Below are positions 25,160 through 33,769 of a DNA stretch of 64,000 bases, one piece after another. Source of the DNA: an uncultured Granulosicoccaceae bacterium. GTDB taxonomy: Bacteria > Pseudomonadota > Gammaproteobacteria > Granulosicoccales > Granulosicoccaceae. The stretch is taken from positions 1 to 64,000 of the forward strand of contig CALJNA010000012.1 in NCBI GenBank assembly GCA_937981955.1, written 5' to 3'. The notes beneath the pieces were generated by a model that saw nothing but the letters and a program-made list of their open reading frames with translations, was not told the DNA's origin and did not search any database. Position 1 is the first letter of the stretch; the number at the start of each line of letters is the position of its first letter. The position numbers were made by a program, and so were the translations under genes.

Positions 25160-26239
25160 TCAAGTTGCATCAAAATCAAGTACTACACGATCGGTTGTCG
25201 GGCGCGCCTGGCAGGCTAGGGTATAACCTGAATCAATTTCCCATTGTGCCAGTGAAAAATTTGCATCCATGGCAGTTTCGCCCTCAAGCACTTTACAGCG
25301 ACACGTACAGCACATACCGCCAGCGCATGAAAACGGCATATCGATGCCTGCACGTCGTGCTGCACTAAGTACCGTGTCCCTGGTTGCGTCAACTGTTATA
25401 TCTGACTGTGTGCCATCCAAATAGATGGTAACCGATTGTCCAGTCGACACAACAGACTCATCTATCACTATTTCGCGCGCTGTCGCGGCAAGGTTTCCGG
25501 TGGTAAAGAGCTCACGATGGATTTGTTCGTTGTTCATTCCCAGCTTACTGAGCGCTTCTGCAACGGAGTTGACCATATCAAGAGGGCCGCACAAATAAGC
25601 ACTATGAAAATCAGCCATGCCTAATAAACCTGTATCTGAAAATGTATGCAGTAACTCGCCGGTTATTCTTCCATTGAAAAGATCACTATCCTGTCGCTCT
25701 GCGCTTAACATATTGATCATGTTAAACCGCGTGGTATACAAGTCTTTTAGCGCTGTCAAGTCTTCACGAAACATCATGCTGGCGATACGCCTGTTACCGA
25801 ACAGTAGAGTGATTTGGCTGTCTGGCTCATCCCGTAAAACCGATTTCGCAATCGACAGACATGGAGTGATGCCGCTGCCTGCGGCAATCAGTAAATAATG
25901 GTGTTGGTTTTTTGCATCTATCGGTGTCGTAAATCGACCGTCAGGTGGCAACACATGCACTTGGTCGCCGGGCTTCAATGAGAGCGCGTGAGTAGAAAAT
26001 ACACCACCTTCGACACGCTTGATACCAACCTCGAGTTGTTCGTCTTTGTGATAAGAGCAAATGGAGTAAGAACGGCGTACAGTTTCTTCGTCAATAGTGT
26101 CTTCAAGGCTCAGATACTGTCCGGGTATGAAGCTGAATGTTGAAGCAAGCTCGGCGGGAATTGCGAACGCAATGGCTATTCCATCAGGCAATGCTCTGGT
26201 TGATGCGATTGTTAACGGATGAAGTGTTGTTCGGCTCAT
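25160..26239 (-). CDS. paaE: Phenylacetyl-CoA 1,2-epoxidase reductase PaaE
   Basis: A 359-residue iron-sulfur flavoprotein. The N-terminal ferredoxin-reductase half has the FAD motif RRSYSICS, a GSGITPCLSIAKSVL nucleotide segment and CGPLDMV. The C-terminal plant-type 2Fe-2S domain has its cysteines in CAGGMCCTCRCKV and LACQARP. It passes electrons from NADPH to the di-iron centre of PaaABC. The start at 26239 is the ATG that precedes SRTTLHPLTIAS. It is separated from paaD by about 80 bases, the largest gap within the paaABCDE block, which holds no other gene. Confidence 0.94.
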   Translation of the reverse strand: MSRTTLHPLTIASTRALPDGIAIAFAIPAELASTFSFIPGQYLSLEDTIDEETVRRSYSICSYHKDEQLEVGIKRVEGGVFSTHALSLKPGDQVHVLPPDGRFTTPIDAKNQHHYLLIAAGSGITPCLSIAKSVLRDEPDSQITLLFGNRRIASMMFREDLTALKDLYTTRFNMINMLSAERQDSDLFNGRITGELLHTFSDTGLLGMADFHSAYLCGPLDMVNSVAEALSKLGMNNEQIHRELFTTGNLAATAREIVIDESVVSTGQSVTIYLDGTQSDITVDATRDTVLSAARRAGIDMPFSCAGGMCCTCRCKVLEGETAMDANFSLAQWEIDSGYTLACQARPTTDRVVLDFDAT

Positions 26240-26318
26240 AGAAATTTATATGAAGTTAGACCAAACAGGGACGGGCAGGCCTTTAATTCCAGGTTTAAAA
26301 TCATTCGAAAAAGCTGCA

Positions 26319-26804
26319 TTAGTGACATTTAAAATGATCGAATGGCTCTTTGCAGGTATTACAACGATACTGCGCCTTGCACGGTGTCGATCCGAATTCA
26401 GATACCTTTTCGGTATCCTCACTCTGGCAGCGGGGACAAGCCACAACTCGTGTGGCAAACAACGCATCGCTCATTCCCGCAGGCTCGGGTGGAGATATGC
26501 CATTGCTTTGCAGTTTCGCTATTCCCTCTGGGGTAATCCACGATGTTGTCCAGGGTGGCATATCGCTTCGCACAACGCGTGCATTAAACCCGGCTTGAGT
26601 TAAAGCGTTGAGCACATCTTTTTCGATTACAGACACGGCGGGGCAGCCAGAATACGTTGGTGTGAGTCTGGCTATGATGACATCGTCTTCAACTGATACT
26701 TCACGCAAAATACCCAGGTCTTCAACCGTCAAAAATGGCAGTTCGGGGTCAGCGACTTCGGCGGCTATTCGGCGCGCCTTCGCAAGATTAATGTCGGTTA
26801 CCAA
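26319..26804 (-). CDS. paaD: Phenylacetyl-CoA epoxidase accessory protein PaaD
   Basis: A 161-residue protein with a MIP18/DUF59 domain (DPELPFLTVEDLGILREV, TPTYSGCPAVSVIEKD) and a C-terminal zinc-ribbon (CPRCQSEDTEKVSEFGSTPC, YRCNTCKEPFDHFKCH). PaaD is required for maturation of the iron-sulfur or di-iron sites of the multicomponent epoxidase. The four-cysteine tail distinguishes it from housekeeping SufT proteins. Its start overlaps the end of paaC by seven bases, showing translational coupling. Confidence 0.93.
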   Translation of the reverse strand: MVTDINLAKARRIAAEVADPELPFLTVEDLGILREVSVEDDVIIARLTPTYSGCPAVSVIEKDVLNALTQAGFNARVVRSDMPPWTTSWITPEGIAKLQSNGISPPEPAGMSDALFATRVVACPRCQSEDTEKVSEFGSTPCKAQYRCNTCKEPFDHFKCH

Positions 26805-27550
26805 GATGCACCCGGATAGGCTCTTTGCATGTACTGCAATTGAGATAGCAGTATGCCAAAGTCTTCAGTGTGCAATCCCTTTCTGCCACCGGTTTGTGGA
26901 TACTCGTCTCTCGGTACAGCGAGTTTTGCTTGTGTAAAAATCTGATTTATGGTGCTGGTCCAGGCCGGTTGTAATGCTTGGCTGTCAGGAAACAATCCGG
27001 AGTTAATGCATTGTTGCCTGTTATTGTCGATTTCAAACAGTTCAGCTGTGTAAGGATGCAGTGCCAGAACCGCATCGTGCATGCGTTCTGCACTTATTGC
27101 CGTACCGTCGCCAAGCCGGATAACCCATTCTCCACAATGTCGAACATGATAAGCGATTTCCTTGACAGCTTTATGCGAGATATTGACAAGAGTTTCGTCG
27201 GAGCACGTATGCATTGCTTCCCAGAATGGTTTCATGAAAGCAGCGAAATACAATTGCCGCAACACGGTGTGAGCAAAGTCTTCATTGTTGCGTTCTACTA
27301 AAAGGCAGTTGCGATATTCTCTATCACCGCGCAGGTAGGCAAAGTCATCTTCAGTTCTGCCTTTGCCTTCAAGTTGTGCGACGTAAGTATAGAGTGATCT
27401 TGCCTGACCGATAAGATCAAGTGCCATGTTGGGCATGGACAAGTCTTCTTCGAGCATGGGTGCGTGCCCGCACCATTCGGATACTCTGTGACCAAGAATC
27501 AGATGATCGTCTGCGATTTGCAGTACTGTGTTGAGCAGGTGTTCACTCAT
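26798..27550 (-). CDS. paaC: Phenylacetyl-CoA 1,2-epoxidase structural subunit PaaC
   Basis: A 250-residue ferritin-fold protein (DDHLILGHRVSEWCGHAP, LALDLIGQARSLYTYVAQ, LRGDREYRNCLLVE, AYHVRHCGEWVIRLGDGT). PaaC forms the inactive scaffold partner of PaaA; its di-iron ligands are mostly lost, as expected for the family. It sits two bases after paaB and overlaps paaD by seven bases. Length is normal. Confidence 0.94.
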   Translation of the reverse strand: MSEHLLNTVLQIADDHLILGHRVSEWCGHAPMLEEDLSMPNMALDLIGQARSLYTYVAQLEGKGRTEDDFAYLRGDREYRNCLLVERNNEDFAHTVLRQLYFAAFMKPFWEAMHTCSDETLVNISHKAVKEIAYHVRHCGEWVIRLGDGTAISAERMHDAVLALHPYTAELFEIDNNRQQCINSGLFPDSQALQPAWTSTINQIFTQAKLAVPRDEYPQTGGRKGLHTEDFGILLSQLQYMQRAYPGASW

Positions 27551-27552
27551 GC

Positions 27553-27843
27553 TTACATGTGTCCGACTTCATCTGGAATGTCGTAAAAGCTCGGGTGACG
27601 GTAGACCTTGTCGGATGCGGGGTCGAAGTTCTCCGCCGAACGGGCAGGGTCCGACGCATGAATATCGGCTGAGGCAACCACCCAAATTGAATCGCCTTCT
27701 TCGCGTCGCGTATAAACGTCGCGTGCTGCTTGTACTGCCATGGTGCTGTCAGATGCGTGCAGGCTGCCAACATGCTTATGATGCAAACCAGCCCGTGGTC
27801 TGATGAATACTTCCCACAATGGCATGCCGGATTCGTTTGTCAT
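27553..27843 (-). CDS. paaB: Phenylacetyl-CoA 1,2-epoxidase subunit PaaB
   Basis: A 96-residue protein with the PaaB pattern: WEVFIRPRAGLHHKHVGSLH, then DSTMAVQAARDVYTRREEG and IWVVASADIHASDP. PaaB bridges PaaA-PaaC heterodimers in the active complex. It follows paaA by about 77 bases and precedes paaC by two. The remaining C terminus (SDKVYRHPSFYDIPDEVGHM) is typical. Confidence 0.94.
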   Translation of the reverse strand: MTNESGMPLWEVFIRPRAGLHHKHVGSLHASDSTMAVQAARDVYTRREEGDSIWVVASADIHASDPARSAENFDPASDKVYRHPSFYDIPDEVGHM

Positions 27844-27920
27844 GTGAGCGTCTACTCCCAGTAAGTCTTAGTTAATGCGATTGCCAACAATTTCATTGTA
27901 AATACGCCTATGGGTATGAA

Positions 27921-28913
27921 CTAAGCGGCTGCTGTACGTTGTTTCTGTTTAGCTGCATAGGCTTTGGCGGCGTCACGTACCCATGCACCTTCTTCCCATG
28001 CTTTTTTTCTGGCTGCAATGCGGTCCTTGTTCATCATGCCGTGCCCGTTAACTACGCGCCAGAATTCGTCCCAGTCAATTTCACCGAAATCGTAGCCTCC
28101 CTGACCGTTATTTTTTTCCTCATTCCATTTCAAATCAGGGTCGGGCATGCTCAAGCCAATCAGTTCTGCCTGCGGCACAGTGGCATCGACAAACTTCTGT
28201 CGAAGTTCATCGTTGGTAAAGCGCTTTATCTTCCATTTCATTGACTGATCGGAATGCTGACTATCGGTATCGGGCGGACCGAACATCATTAACGATGGCC
28301 ACCACCAACGGTTTAATGAATCTTGTGCCATGGCCTTTTGATCTGCGCTACCTTCGCAAAGCGATTTAACCAGCTCGTATCCCTGACGTTGGTGAAAACT
28401 TTCCTCTTTGCAAACGCGAATCATTGCTCGTGCGTATGGGCCGTATGAGCAGCGACACAAGGGCACCTGATTCATGATTGCTGCGCCATCTACCAACCAT
28501 CCGATGGTGCCTATGTCAGCCCATGTTGGTGTTGGGTAATTAAATATGGACGAGTACTTGGCTTCGCCACTTAAAAGTTCTTCGGTCATTTGTTCACGTG
28601 ACACACCAAGGGTTTCAGCAGCGGAGTATAGGTAAAGGCCGTGCCCACCTTCGTCCTGAACTTTTGCCAATAGCGCGACTTTTCTGCGTAAGCTTGGCGC
28701 TCGTGTTATCCAGTTTCCTTCAGGCAGCATGCCGACAATTTCTGAATGTGCGTGTTGGCCAATCATACGAACTAATGTATTTCGATAAGCCATCGGCATG
28801 GGATCGTTTGGTTCGATTTTCTCTTCCGCATCGATACGTCGCTGGAATGCATCAAGGAATGCCTGGTCTTCCACCGGTTGGGAATCTGCGCCGATTAAGC
28901 CTTGCGAATACAT
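27921..28913 (-). CDS. paaA: Phenylacetyl-CoA 1,2-epoxidase catalytic subunit PaaA
   Basis: A 330-residue di-iron oxygenase subunit. The iron-binding carboxylate/His pattern lies in [21 protein letters not shown] and [20 protein letters not shown]. Other signatures are [18 protein letters not shown] and [20 protein letters not shown]. It inserts oxygen into the aromatic ring of phenylacetyl-CoA. First gene of the minus-strand paaABCDE operon, whose promoter must lie in the 197-base region shared with paaX. ATG at 28911-28913. Confidence 0.95.
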   Translation of the reverse strand: MYSQGLIGADSQPVEDQAFLDAFQRRIDAEEKIEPNDPMPMAYRNTLVRMIGQHAHSEIVGMLPEGNWITRAPSLRRKVALLAKVQDEGGHGLYLYSAAETLGVSREQMTEELLSGEAKYSSIFNYPTPTWADIGTIGWLVDGAAIMNQVPLCRCSYGPYARAMIRVCKEESFHQRQGYELVKSLCEGSADQKAMAQDSLNRWWWPSLMMFGPPDTDSQHSDQSMKWKIKRFTNDELRQKFVDATVPQAELIGLSMPDPDLKWNEEKNNGQGGYDFGEIDWDEFWRVVNGHGMMNKDRIAARKKAWEEGAWVRDAAKAYAAKQKQRTAAA

Positions 28914-29037
28914 GGTTGCTCCGTTAGTTCGTTAGCACTGTTTCGCTAGCGAGTAAGCTGGTCATGGGTGTGAGCTGTTGAACTCAAACCCGTATTTCAT
29001 CGTTATTGGTAGCGGCCTTAGCAGCTTTGTCCTGAAT

Positions 29038-29084
29038 AATATGTTACCGAAAATGTTATTTCGGTTCAATTATTGTAACATATT
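29038..29084. promoter_or_regulatory. Nested inverted repeats between paaA and paaX (candidate PaaX operator)
   Basis: AATATGTTAC (29038-29047) and GTAACATATT (29075-29084) are perfect 10-base inverted repeats. Inside them ACCGAAA (29046-29052) and TTTCGGT (29059-29065) form another perfect 7-base inverted repeat with a 6-base spacer. A further CCGTAAC lies at 29092-29098. The cluster is 27 bases from the paaX start and in the paaA promoter region, so it could control both directions. PaaX is the GntR-like repressor of this pathway and is released by phenylacetyl-CoA. The repeats are seen; binding is inferred, and the sequence is not the E. coli PaaX site as far as remembered. Confidence 0.55.
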
Positions 29085-29110
29085 GGCAATTCCGTAACTA
29101 AGCTGTAGGG

Positions 29111-29980
29111 ATGTCGAAGCAACTGGATGCCATTACCGCCGGACTGCATGAAGCTGGCGCCCTGAAGGTCTGGTCTCTGATAATTACCTTTTTTGGTGAT
29201 TCTGTTATTGCCCGTGGTGGCAATGTGTCCGCGTCGACAGTGCAATCCGTATTGCAAAAAGTTGATATAGGTGCGGGCGCGGTTAGAACGGCTTTCTCGC
29301 GTTTGGCCGGGGATGGCTGGGTTGTGCGAGAGAGGCTAGGGCGGCAAAGCTACTATCAACTCAGCGACGATGGTATCGGCTTATTCGCGCAAGCTTCGAA
29401 ACAAATTTACGCGCCTATAATTGACGCAGATGCCGGCGATTGTAGTTGGTTGTTCGCGTCGCATAAAAACAAATCAGCGTTAACTGATTTGCCAATCAAT
29501 AATATGGTAGTGCTGCCTAATCAGTGTTTGTTAATCAAAAACCCTGACGAATCAGCCATCGAGCGGCTTCGTAGTAGCGACTTTCTTTGCATGCAAGGCA
29601 AACTAAGTGATATACCAGAGTGGGTGACGCAAAGCCTTATCGATCCTGATTGGGTAGATCAATTCGATATTCTTCAGACGACGTTCAAAAAACTCTCTGG
29701 CAGACCACCGACCGACCCGATAAGCGCACTGGCCGCCAGAACGTTACTGATTCATCAATGGCGACGGTTGTTATTGCGTTATCCCGCATTACCACCTGAA
29801 CTCAAAGGCGTTACACTGGATGCGGAAAATGCATGCAGAGCGTTTGTTGGTCAGCTTTATCATCGCCTTAACGAACCGGCCGAGCAATGGCTTAGTGAAC
29901 ATGGCCGTAGTCTGGCTGGTGAGTTACCCGCACCCAGCTCCAATCCCTCTGCCCGTTTCACCAAGCGGTATGCGGAATAA
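29111..29980 (+). CDS. paaX: Phenylacetate pathway repressor PaaX
   Basis: A 289-residue transcriptional regulator. The N-terminal winged-helix part has LKVWSLIITFFGDSVIARGG and VRTAFSRLAGDGWVVRERLG, followed by RQSYYQLSDDGIGLFAQASK. The C-terminal part (LIHQWRRLLLRYPALPPEL, AENACRAFVGQLYHRL) is the PaaX C domain. PaaX represses paa promoters and is relieved by phenylacetyl-CoA. It is divergent from paaA and precedes paaJ by 43 bases. ATG at 29111 with GTAGGG just upstream. Confidence 0.93.
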   Translation: MSKQLDAITAGLHEAGALKVWSLIITFFGDSVIARGGNVSASTVQSVLQKVDIGAGAVRTAFSRLAGDGWVVRERLGRQSYYQLSDDGIGLFAQASKQIYAPIIDADAGDCSWLFASHKNKSALTDLPINNMVVLPNQCLLIKNPDESAIERLRSSDFLCMQGKLSDIPEWVTQSLIDPDWVDQFDILQTTFKKLSGRPPTDPISALAARTLLIHQWRRLLLRYPALPPELKGVTLDAENACRAFVGQLYHRLNEPAEQWLSEHGRSLAGELPAPSSNPSARFTKRYAE

Positions 29981-30023
29981 GCAGACTACGCTTGCTAAAA
30001 TTACTTGAGCAACTGGGGACACT

Positions 30024-31226
30024 ATGAATACGGCCTATCTATGTGAGGGATTGCGAACACCCATTGGGCGATATGGTGGAACATTATCAAGTATCAGACC
30101 TGATGACTTGCTCGCTGGTGTCATGCAATCTGTGCTTGCTACAACGCCAGAGCTAGATGTTGCGGCTATCGATGACGTTATCGCCGGTTGTGCTAATCAG
30201 GCTGGAGAAGATAACCGAAACGTCGCGCGAATGGCGCTGCTACTTGCGGGTGTTCCTGAGACTGTACCCGCAGTTACGATGAACCGATTGTGTGGTTCTG
30301 GTCTGGATGCTGTGGGTACAGCAGCACGTGCCATTATGTCTGGTGAAGCGAATCTGATACTCGCCGGCGGAGTCGAGAGCATGAGTCGTGCACCGTTTGT
30401 GTTACCTAAATCAGACGCCGCTTTTTCACGCAACACACAGATGTTCGACACTACTATGGGGTGGCGCTTTGTCAATAATGAATTAAAGCGGCAATACGGT
30501 GTTGATTCCATGCCTGAAACGGCTGAGAACGTTGCCCAGGACTTTGCAATCTCGCGACAGGATCAAGACGCGTTCGCGTTTCGGTCGCAACAAAAAGCAG
30601 CTCAGGCAATTAAATCAGGCCGGCTGGCTGAAGAGATCTGTGCAGTGACGATTGAACAAAAACGCGCTGAGAGTGTGCGGTTTTCAATGGATGAGCATCC
30701 CCGGCAAACCACTATGGAAAAGCTTGCAACATTGCCAACGCCATTCAAACAGAATGGAACGGTTACCGCTGGTAATGCCTCCGGGATTAACGATGGTGCT
30801 GCGGTGGTTCTGGTGGCGTCTGAAGCCGCTGTTAAACAACACAGTCTAAAACCCCGTGCCAGAATACTTGGTATGTGCACCGCTGGTGTAGAGCCGCGCA
30901 TTATGGGAATGGGGCCGGCGCCAGCATCGGAACAATTACTGTCTCGTTTCAAACTTAAAGTTGATGATATTGAACTCATTGAACTCAACGAAGCTTTTGC
31001 CGCTCAGGCACTCGCAGTAACCAGACGCCTCGGACTGGCAGATGACGATGAACGGGTTAATCCTCATGGAGGCGCAATCGCGCTGGGCCACCCTCTGGGT
31101 ATGTCCGGCACACGATTGGCACTTTCCGCATCGATCGAATTGGCCGATACGTCCAAACGATTTGCTCTGTGCACCATGTGCATTGGAGTCGGGCAAGGCA
31201 TTGCTTTGTTGTTAGAGCGTGTTTAG
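30024..31226 (+). CDS. paaJ: 3-oxoadipyl-CoA thiolase PaaJ/PcaF
   Basis: A 400-residue thiolase with the nucleophilic Cys in NRLCGSGLDAVGTAARA (about residue 90), the HGGAIALGHPLGMSG block with the catalytic His, and the second Cys in ALCTMCIGVGQG. GGVESMSRAPFVLPK and the chain length match the 3-oxoadipyl-CoA subgroup. It splits 3-oxoadipyl-CoA (and the 5,6-dehydro form) into succinyl-CoA and acetyl-CoA, the last step of the phenylacetate route. It follows paaX directly. PaaF, PaaH and PaaZ genes are not in this window. Confidence 0.92.
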   Translation: MNTAYLCEGLRTPIGRYGGTLSSIRPDDLLAGVMQSVLATTPELDVAAIDDVIAGCANQAGEDNRNVARMALLLAGVPETVPAVTMNRLCGSGLDAVGTAARAIMSGEANLILAGGVESMSRAPFVLPKSDAAFSRNTQMFDTTMGWRFVNNELKRQYGVDSMPETAENVAQDFAISRQDQDAFAFRSQQKAAQAIKSGRLAEEICAVTIEQKRAESVRFSMDEHPRQTTMEKLATLPTPFKQNGTVTAGNASGINDGAAVVLVASEAAVKQHSLKPRARILGMCTAGVEPRIMGMGPAPASEQLLSRFKLKVDDIELIELNEAFAAQALAVTRRLGLADDDERVNPHGGAIALGHPLGMSGTRLALSASIELADTSKRFALCTMCIGVGQGIALLLERV

Positions 31227-31255
31227 TTCTTGTTGAACTAGCTGCCAACCCTACG

Positions 31256-32971
31256 ATGAACTATCGCCGATTTCTACCGCCGCTTGTAATCGTGTGTGGC
31301 TTGGCCTTGTTACTCTGGTTCGCCTATGTATTCGAAGAACTGCGATTAACCAGGTCTATGCAGACACAACTCAGCGGTAAAGCTGAGGAACTGGACAGGC
31401 AGTTAAATCAGTTATCGGTGCTACCCCGCATTCTGGCCAAGCATCCGGCGATACAAAATGCGTTTGTTGAACCCGGTGAAAAATCTTTTTCGAACGCCAA
31501 CATAGCGCTGCATGCTGCACAGATCGATAGCGACTCGTCTTTCGCGTTTATTATGGACATGAAAGGTACGACGGTTGCTGCGAGCAATTACCAGAACGCG
31601 GTGAGTTTTGTGGGCAATAATTATGGGTTTCGTCCTTATTTTAAAGTTGCCGTATCGAATAAAGAAGCGACTTTTTTCGCTGTAGGTGCAACCACAGGAG
31701 AACCGGGATATTTCATTGCCAATCCAATTACACATGATGGGCAGGTGTTGGGCGTGGTGGTGGTAAAGTCTGAACTTGCAGGGCTACTGGATTCCTGGCA
31801 GCAACCGCCATATCACTGGCTTGCTGTGGATGAGCTTGGTGTCGTTATTCTCTCAACCAGCAATGACTATCTTTATTCGCCAACTGAAGAACTGAGTGCG
31901 CAAGCATCAAACCTGATTGCATCTGATAGACGATATGTGCCAACCGAGAAAGAACGGTTTGTGCTCCATTCTCCGACAAAACTCTCGTTTCAGGGCGAAG
32001 CGACAAATCAATCGTTTCTGGTGCAGCGACAGAAACTCAAAGCCGAAAACTGGGAGTTGCAATTAATCGTTGAACGCTGGCGTATCTGGTTAAATGCCAT
32101 CATTTACGTCTTATCGATTGGTTCCCTAATTGCGCTTGCATCATTGGGTTATAGAAACTTCCGCGCTCAAAAACGTCTGGCCGAGGCCGAACAAAGACAC
32201 GCTTTGCAGTTGGAAGCCGAAGTAGAGCAGAGAACGGCTGAATTACGTGCGACTCAGCAGGAACTGATCAGCGAGTCCAATTTTGCCATGCTGGGTAGAA
32301 TGTCCGGGGCGATAAACCATGAGATAAATCAGCCACTGGCCAGCCTTCGGTTAAATCTGGCAACTCTGCGTCAGCTATTTGATAAACCTGCCCCGGATAT
32401 GGATGAGTTGAAGCAGATTGTTGTTGACAGTGACCGTACTACCAAGCGAATCGGCCGGGTGGTAACAACCCTTCGAAGCTTGTCTGGACAGCGACACGCT
32501 CATCATAAAAAACTCGAAGTAGCGCATCTGATAGACGAAGTAGTCGAGACGGTCCGTCGCGAGAGGCCGCTTGTATCAAAGGCACTAAAAGTCAGTTTGT
32601 CAGATGCAACTTTGTCGTTGAATGGAAACGACGTTTTACTGCAACAAGCATTGCTGAATTTACTCTATAACGCATTTGACGCTACATTGGAGGTGAGTCA
32701 ACCGCTGGTGAATATCAGTGTGAGCACAACGGGCGAATCTGTTTCTTTTAAAGTCTCCGACAATGGCCGGGGTGTCAAGCCTGAGTTGCAAGCCAGTCTC
32801 TTCAAGCCATTTGTCAGTGACAGGCAGAAAACTACCGGGTTGGGTTTAGGTCTGACTTTGGCGGAACTGATCGCCGCTGAGCATGCCGGGCGACTTAGCT
32901 ATTTACCAGGAACTCCCAACGGGAGTCACTTTACTTTGGACATTCCGACGCAACAGGGCAATACAAACTAA
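31256..32971 (+). CDS. DctB-like sensor histidine kinase
   Basis: A 571-residue membrane kinase (ATG 31256; an open extension to 31169 overlaps paaJ and is unlikely). TM1 is about residues 8-28 (LVIVCGLALLLWFAYVF). A periplasmic sensor of the dCache/PAS type follows to about 270 (NYGFRPYFKVAVSNKEATFF, GEPGYFIANPI). TM2 is IIYVLSIGSLIALASLGY, then a coiled coil. The H-box is MSGAINHEINQPLASLRLNL, the N-box LLNLLYNAFDATLE, and G boxes are SDNGRGV and TTGLGLGLTLAE. The layout is that of DctB and related kinases that sense C4-dicarboxylates or other organic acids. It starts 29 bases after paaJ and is fused operon-like to the response regulator (TAAATG). Confidence 0.88.
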   Translation: MNYRRFLPPLVIVCGLALLLWFAYVFEELRLTRSMQTQLSGKAEELDRQLNQLSVLPRILAKHPAIQNAFVEPGEKSFSNANIALHAAQIDSDSSFAFIMDMKGTTVAASNYQNAVSFVGNNYGFRPYFKVAVSNKEATFFAVGATTGEPGYFIANPITHDGQVLGVVVVKSELAGLLDSWQQPPYHWLAVDELGVVILSTSNDYLYSPTEELSAQASNLIASDRRYVPTEKERFVLHSPTKLSFQGEATNQSFLVQRQKLKAENWELQLIVERWRIWLNAIIYVLSIGSLIALASLGYRNFRAQKRLAEAEQRHALQLEAEVEQRTAELRATQQELISESNFAMLGRMSGAINHEINQPLASLRLNLATLRQLFDKPAPDMDELKQIVVDSDRTTKRIGRVVTTLRSLSGQRHAHHKKLEVAHLIDEVVETVRRERPLVSKALKVSLSDATLSLNGNDVLLQQALLNLLYNAFDATLEVSQPLVNISVSTTGESVSFKVSDNGRGVKPELQASLFKPFVSDRQKTTGLGLGLTLAELIAAEHAGRLSYLPGTPNGSHFTLDIPTQQGNTN

Positions 32972-33604
32972 ATGACAACTGAAGCGGATCATTTGCAGGT
33001 TTTGTTGGTTGATGATGATTTAGACGTATTGGCAGCCAATGCACGCTTTCTGCGAGTAAACGAAATTTCAGTGGTTCTTGCAGAGTCTGTGTCAACCGCA
33101 CTGCAAAGGCTGACAGAAAATGAAATAGATGTAATCGTAACCGACCTCAGAATGCCTGAGGCGAATGGGCTGGCATTTGCAGAACAAGCCAGAGCATCTC
33201 GCCCCTTGATTCCAATCGTGTTTTTCTCTGGATTTGCCCAGGTCCCGGATGTTGTTGCGGCCATGAAGCTAGGCGCAGTTGAGTTTCTTGAAAAGCCCGT
33301 TGACCCTGATGAATTATTGCGTGTTGTGCGCAGTGTTCGTCGTACCCATTACGGCACTTTGGCTAACCAGCGGCAAGTGTTTGACGGAGGTGGTGAATCG
33401 TTTTCTTTGAAAATGCGCGTACTTGCTTATGAGAAGTATGTTATCGAAAGTAGCTTGTTACAACACAATGGTCATGTTGCTGACGTTTTAAATGCACTAC
33501 AAATAAATCGGCGCACGCTCAACGACAAAATGTCCAAGCTGGGCATAAAACGCGATACGTTAATTGAACAGCGCGCTGGCTCCAATAACGAGCAGGAATC
33601 CTGA
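32972..33604 (+). CDS. Response regulator with Fis-type HTH, no AAA+ domain
   Basis: A 210-residue regulator. The receiver domain is complete: acidic pair in LLVDDDLDVL, phospho-Asp in VIVTDLRMPEANG, Thr/Ser in FFSGFA, Lys in FLEKPVDPDELL. The C terminus (VIESSLLQHNGHVADVLNAL, INRRTLNDKMSKLGI) is a Fis-like helix-turn-helix of the DctD/NtrC kind, but the central sigma-54-activating AAA+ domain is absent. It therefore resembles DctR/ActR/RegA regulators, which act on sigma-70 promoters. Its start abuts the kinase stop. The likely target is the TAXI-TRAP operon 165 bases downstream. Confidence 0.88.
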   Translation: MTTEADHLQVLLVDDDLDVLAANARFLRVNEISVVLAESVSTALQRLTENEIDVIVTDLRMPEANGLAFAEQARASRPLIPIVFFSGFAQVPDVVAAMKLGAVEFLEKPVDPDELLRVVRSVRRTHYGTLANQRQVFDGGGESFSLKMRVLAYEKYVIESSLLQHNGHVADVLNALQINRRTLNDKMSKLGIKRDTLIEQRAGSNNEQES

Positions 33605-33640
33605 TATATCGGCAAATTCTTGCCTACCAACATGCTGAAT

Positions 33641-33659
33641 GTGCATTCCTGGTGCATTC
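33641..33659 (+). promoter_or_regulatory. GTGCATTC direct repeat, candidate response-regulator site
   Basis: GTGCATTC occurs at 33641-33648 and again at 33652-33659, eleven bases apart (one helical turn), in the 165-base region between the response regulator and the TAXI gene. Phosphorylated response regulators commonly bind such same-face direct repeats. Binding is inferred. Confidence 0.4.
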
Positions 33660-33769
33660 GCTCTAAAATAATTCAAGCTAAATCAGAAACATAGCAGGGT
33701 TTGTAAGCAGCACGTCTGTCCATCAAACTAGTTGCTCTTTGCATCGTTGGATTCCTTTGGAGGAAATTT

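Noticed and set aside
33650-33670. Sigma-54 promoter before the TAXI gene (TGGTGC and CTCT)
   Set aside because: The -12 element does not read TTGC and the spacing is wrong; the regulator also lacks the AAA+ domain needed for sigma-54.
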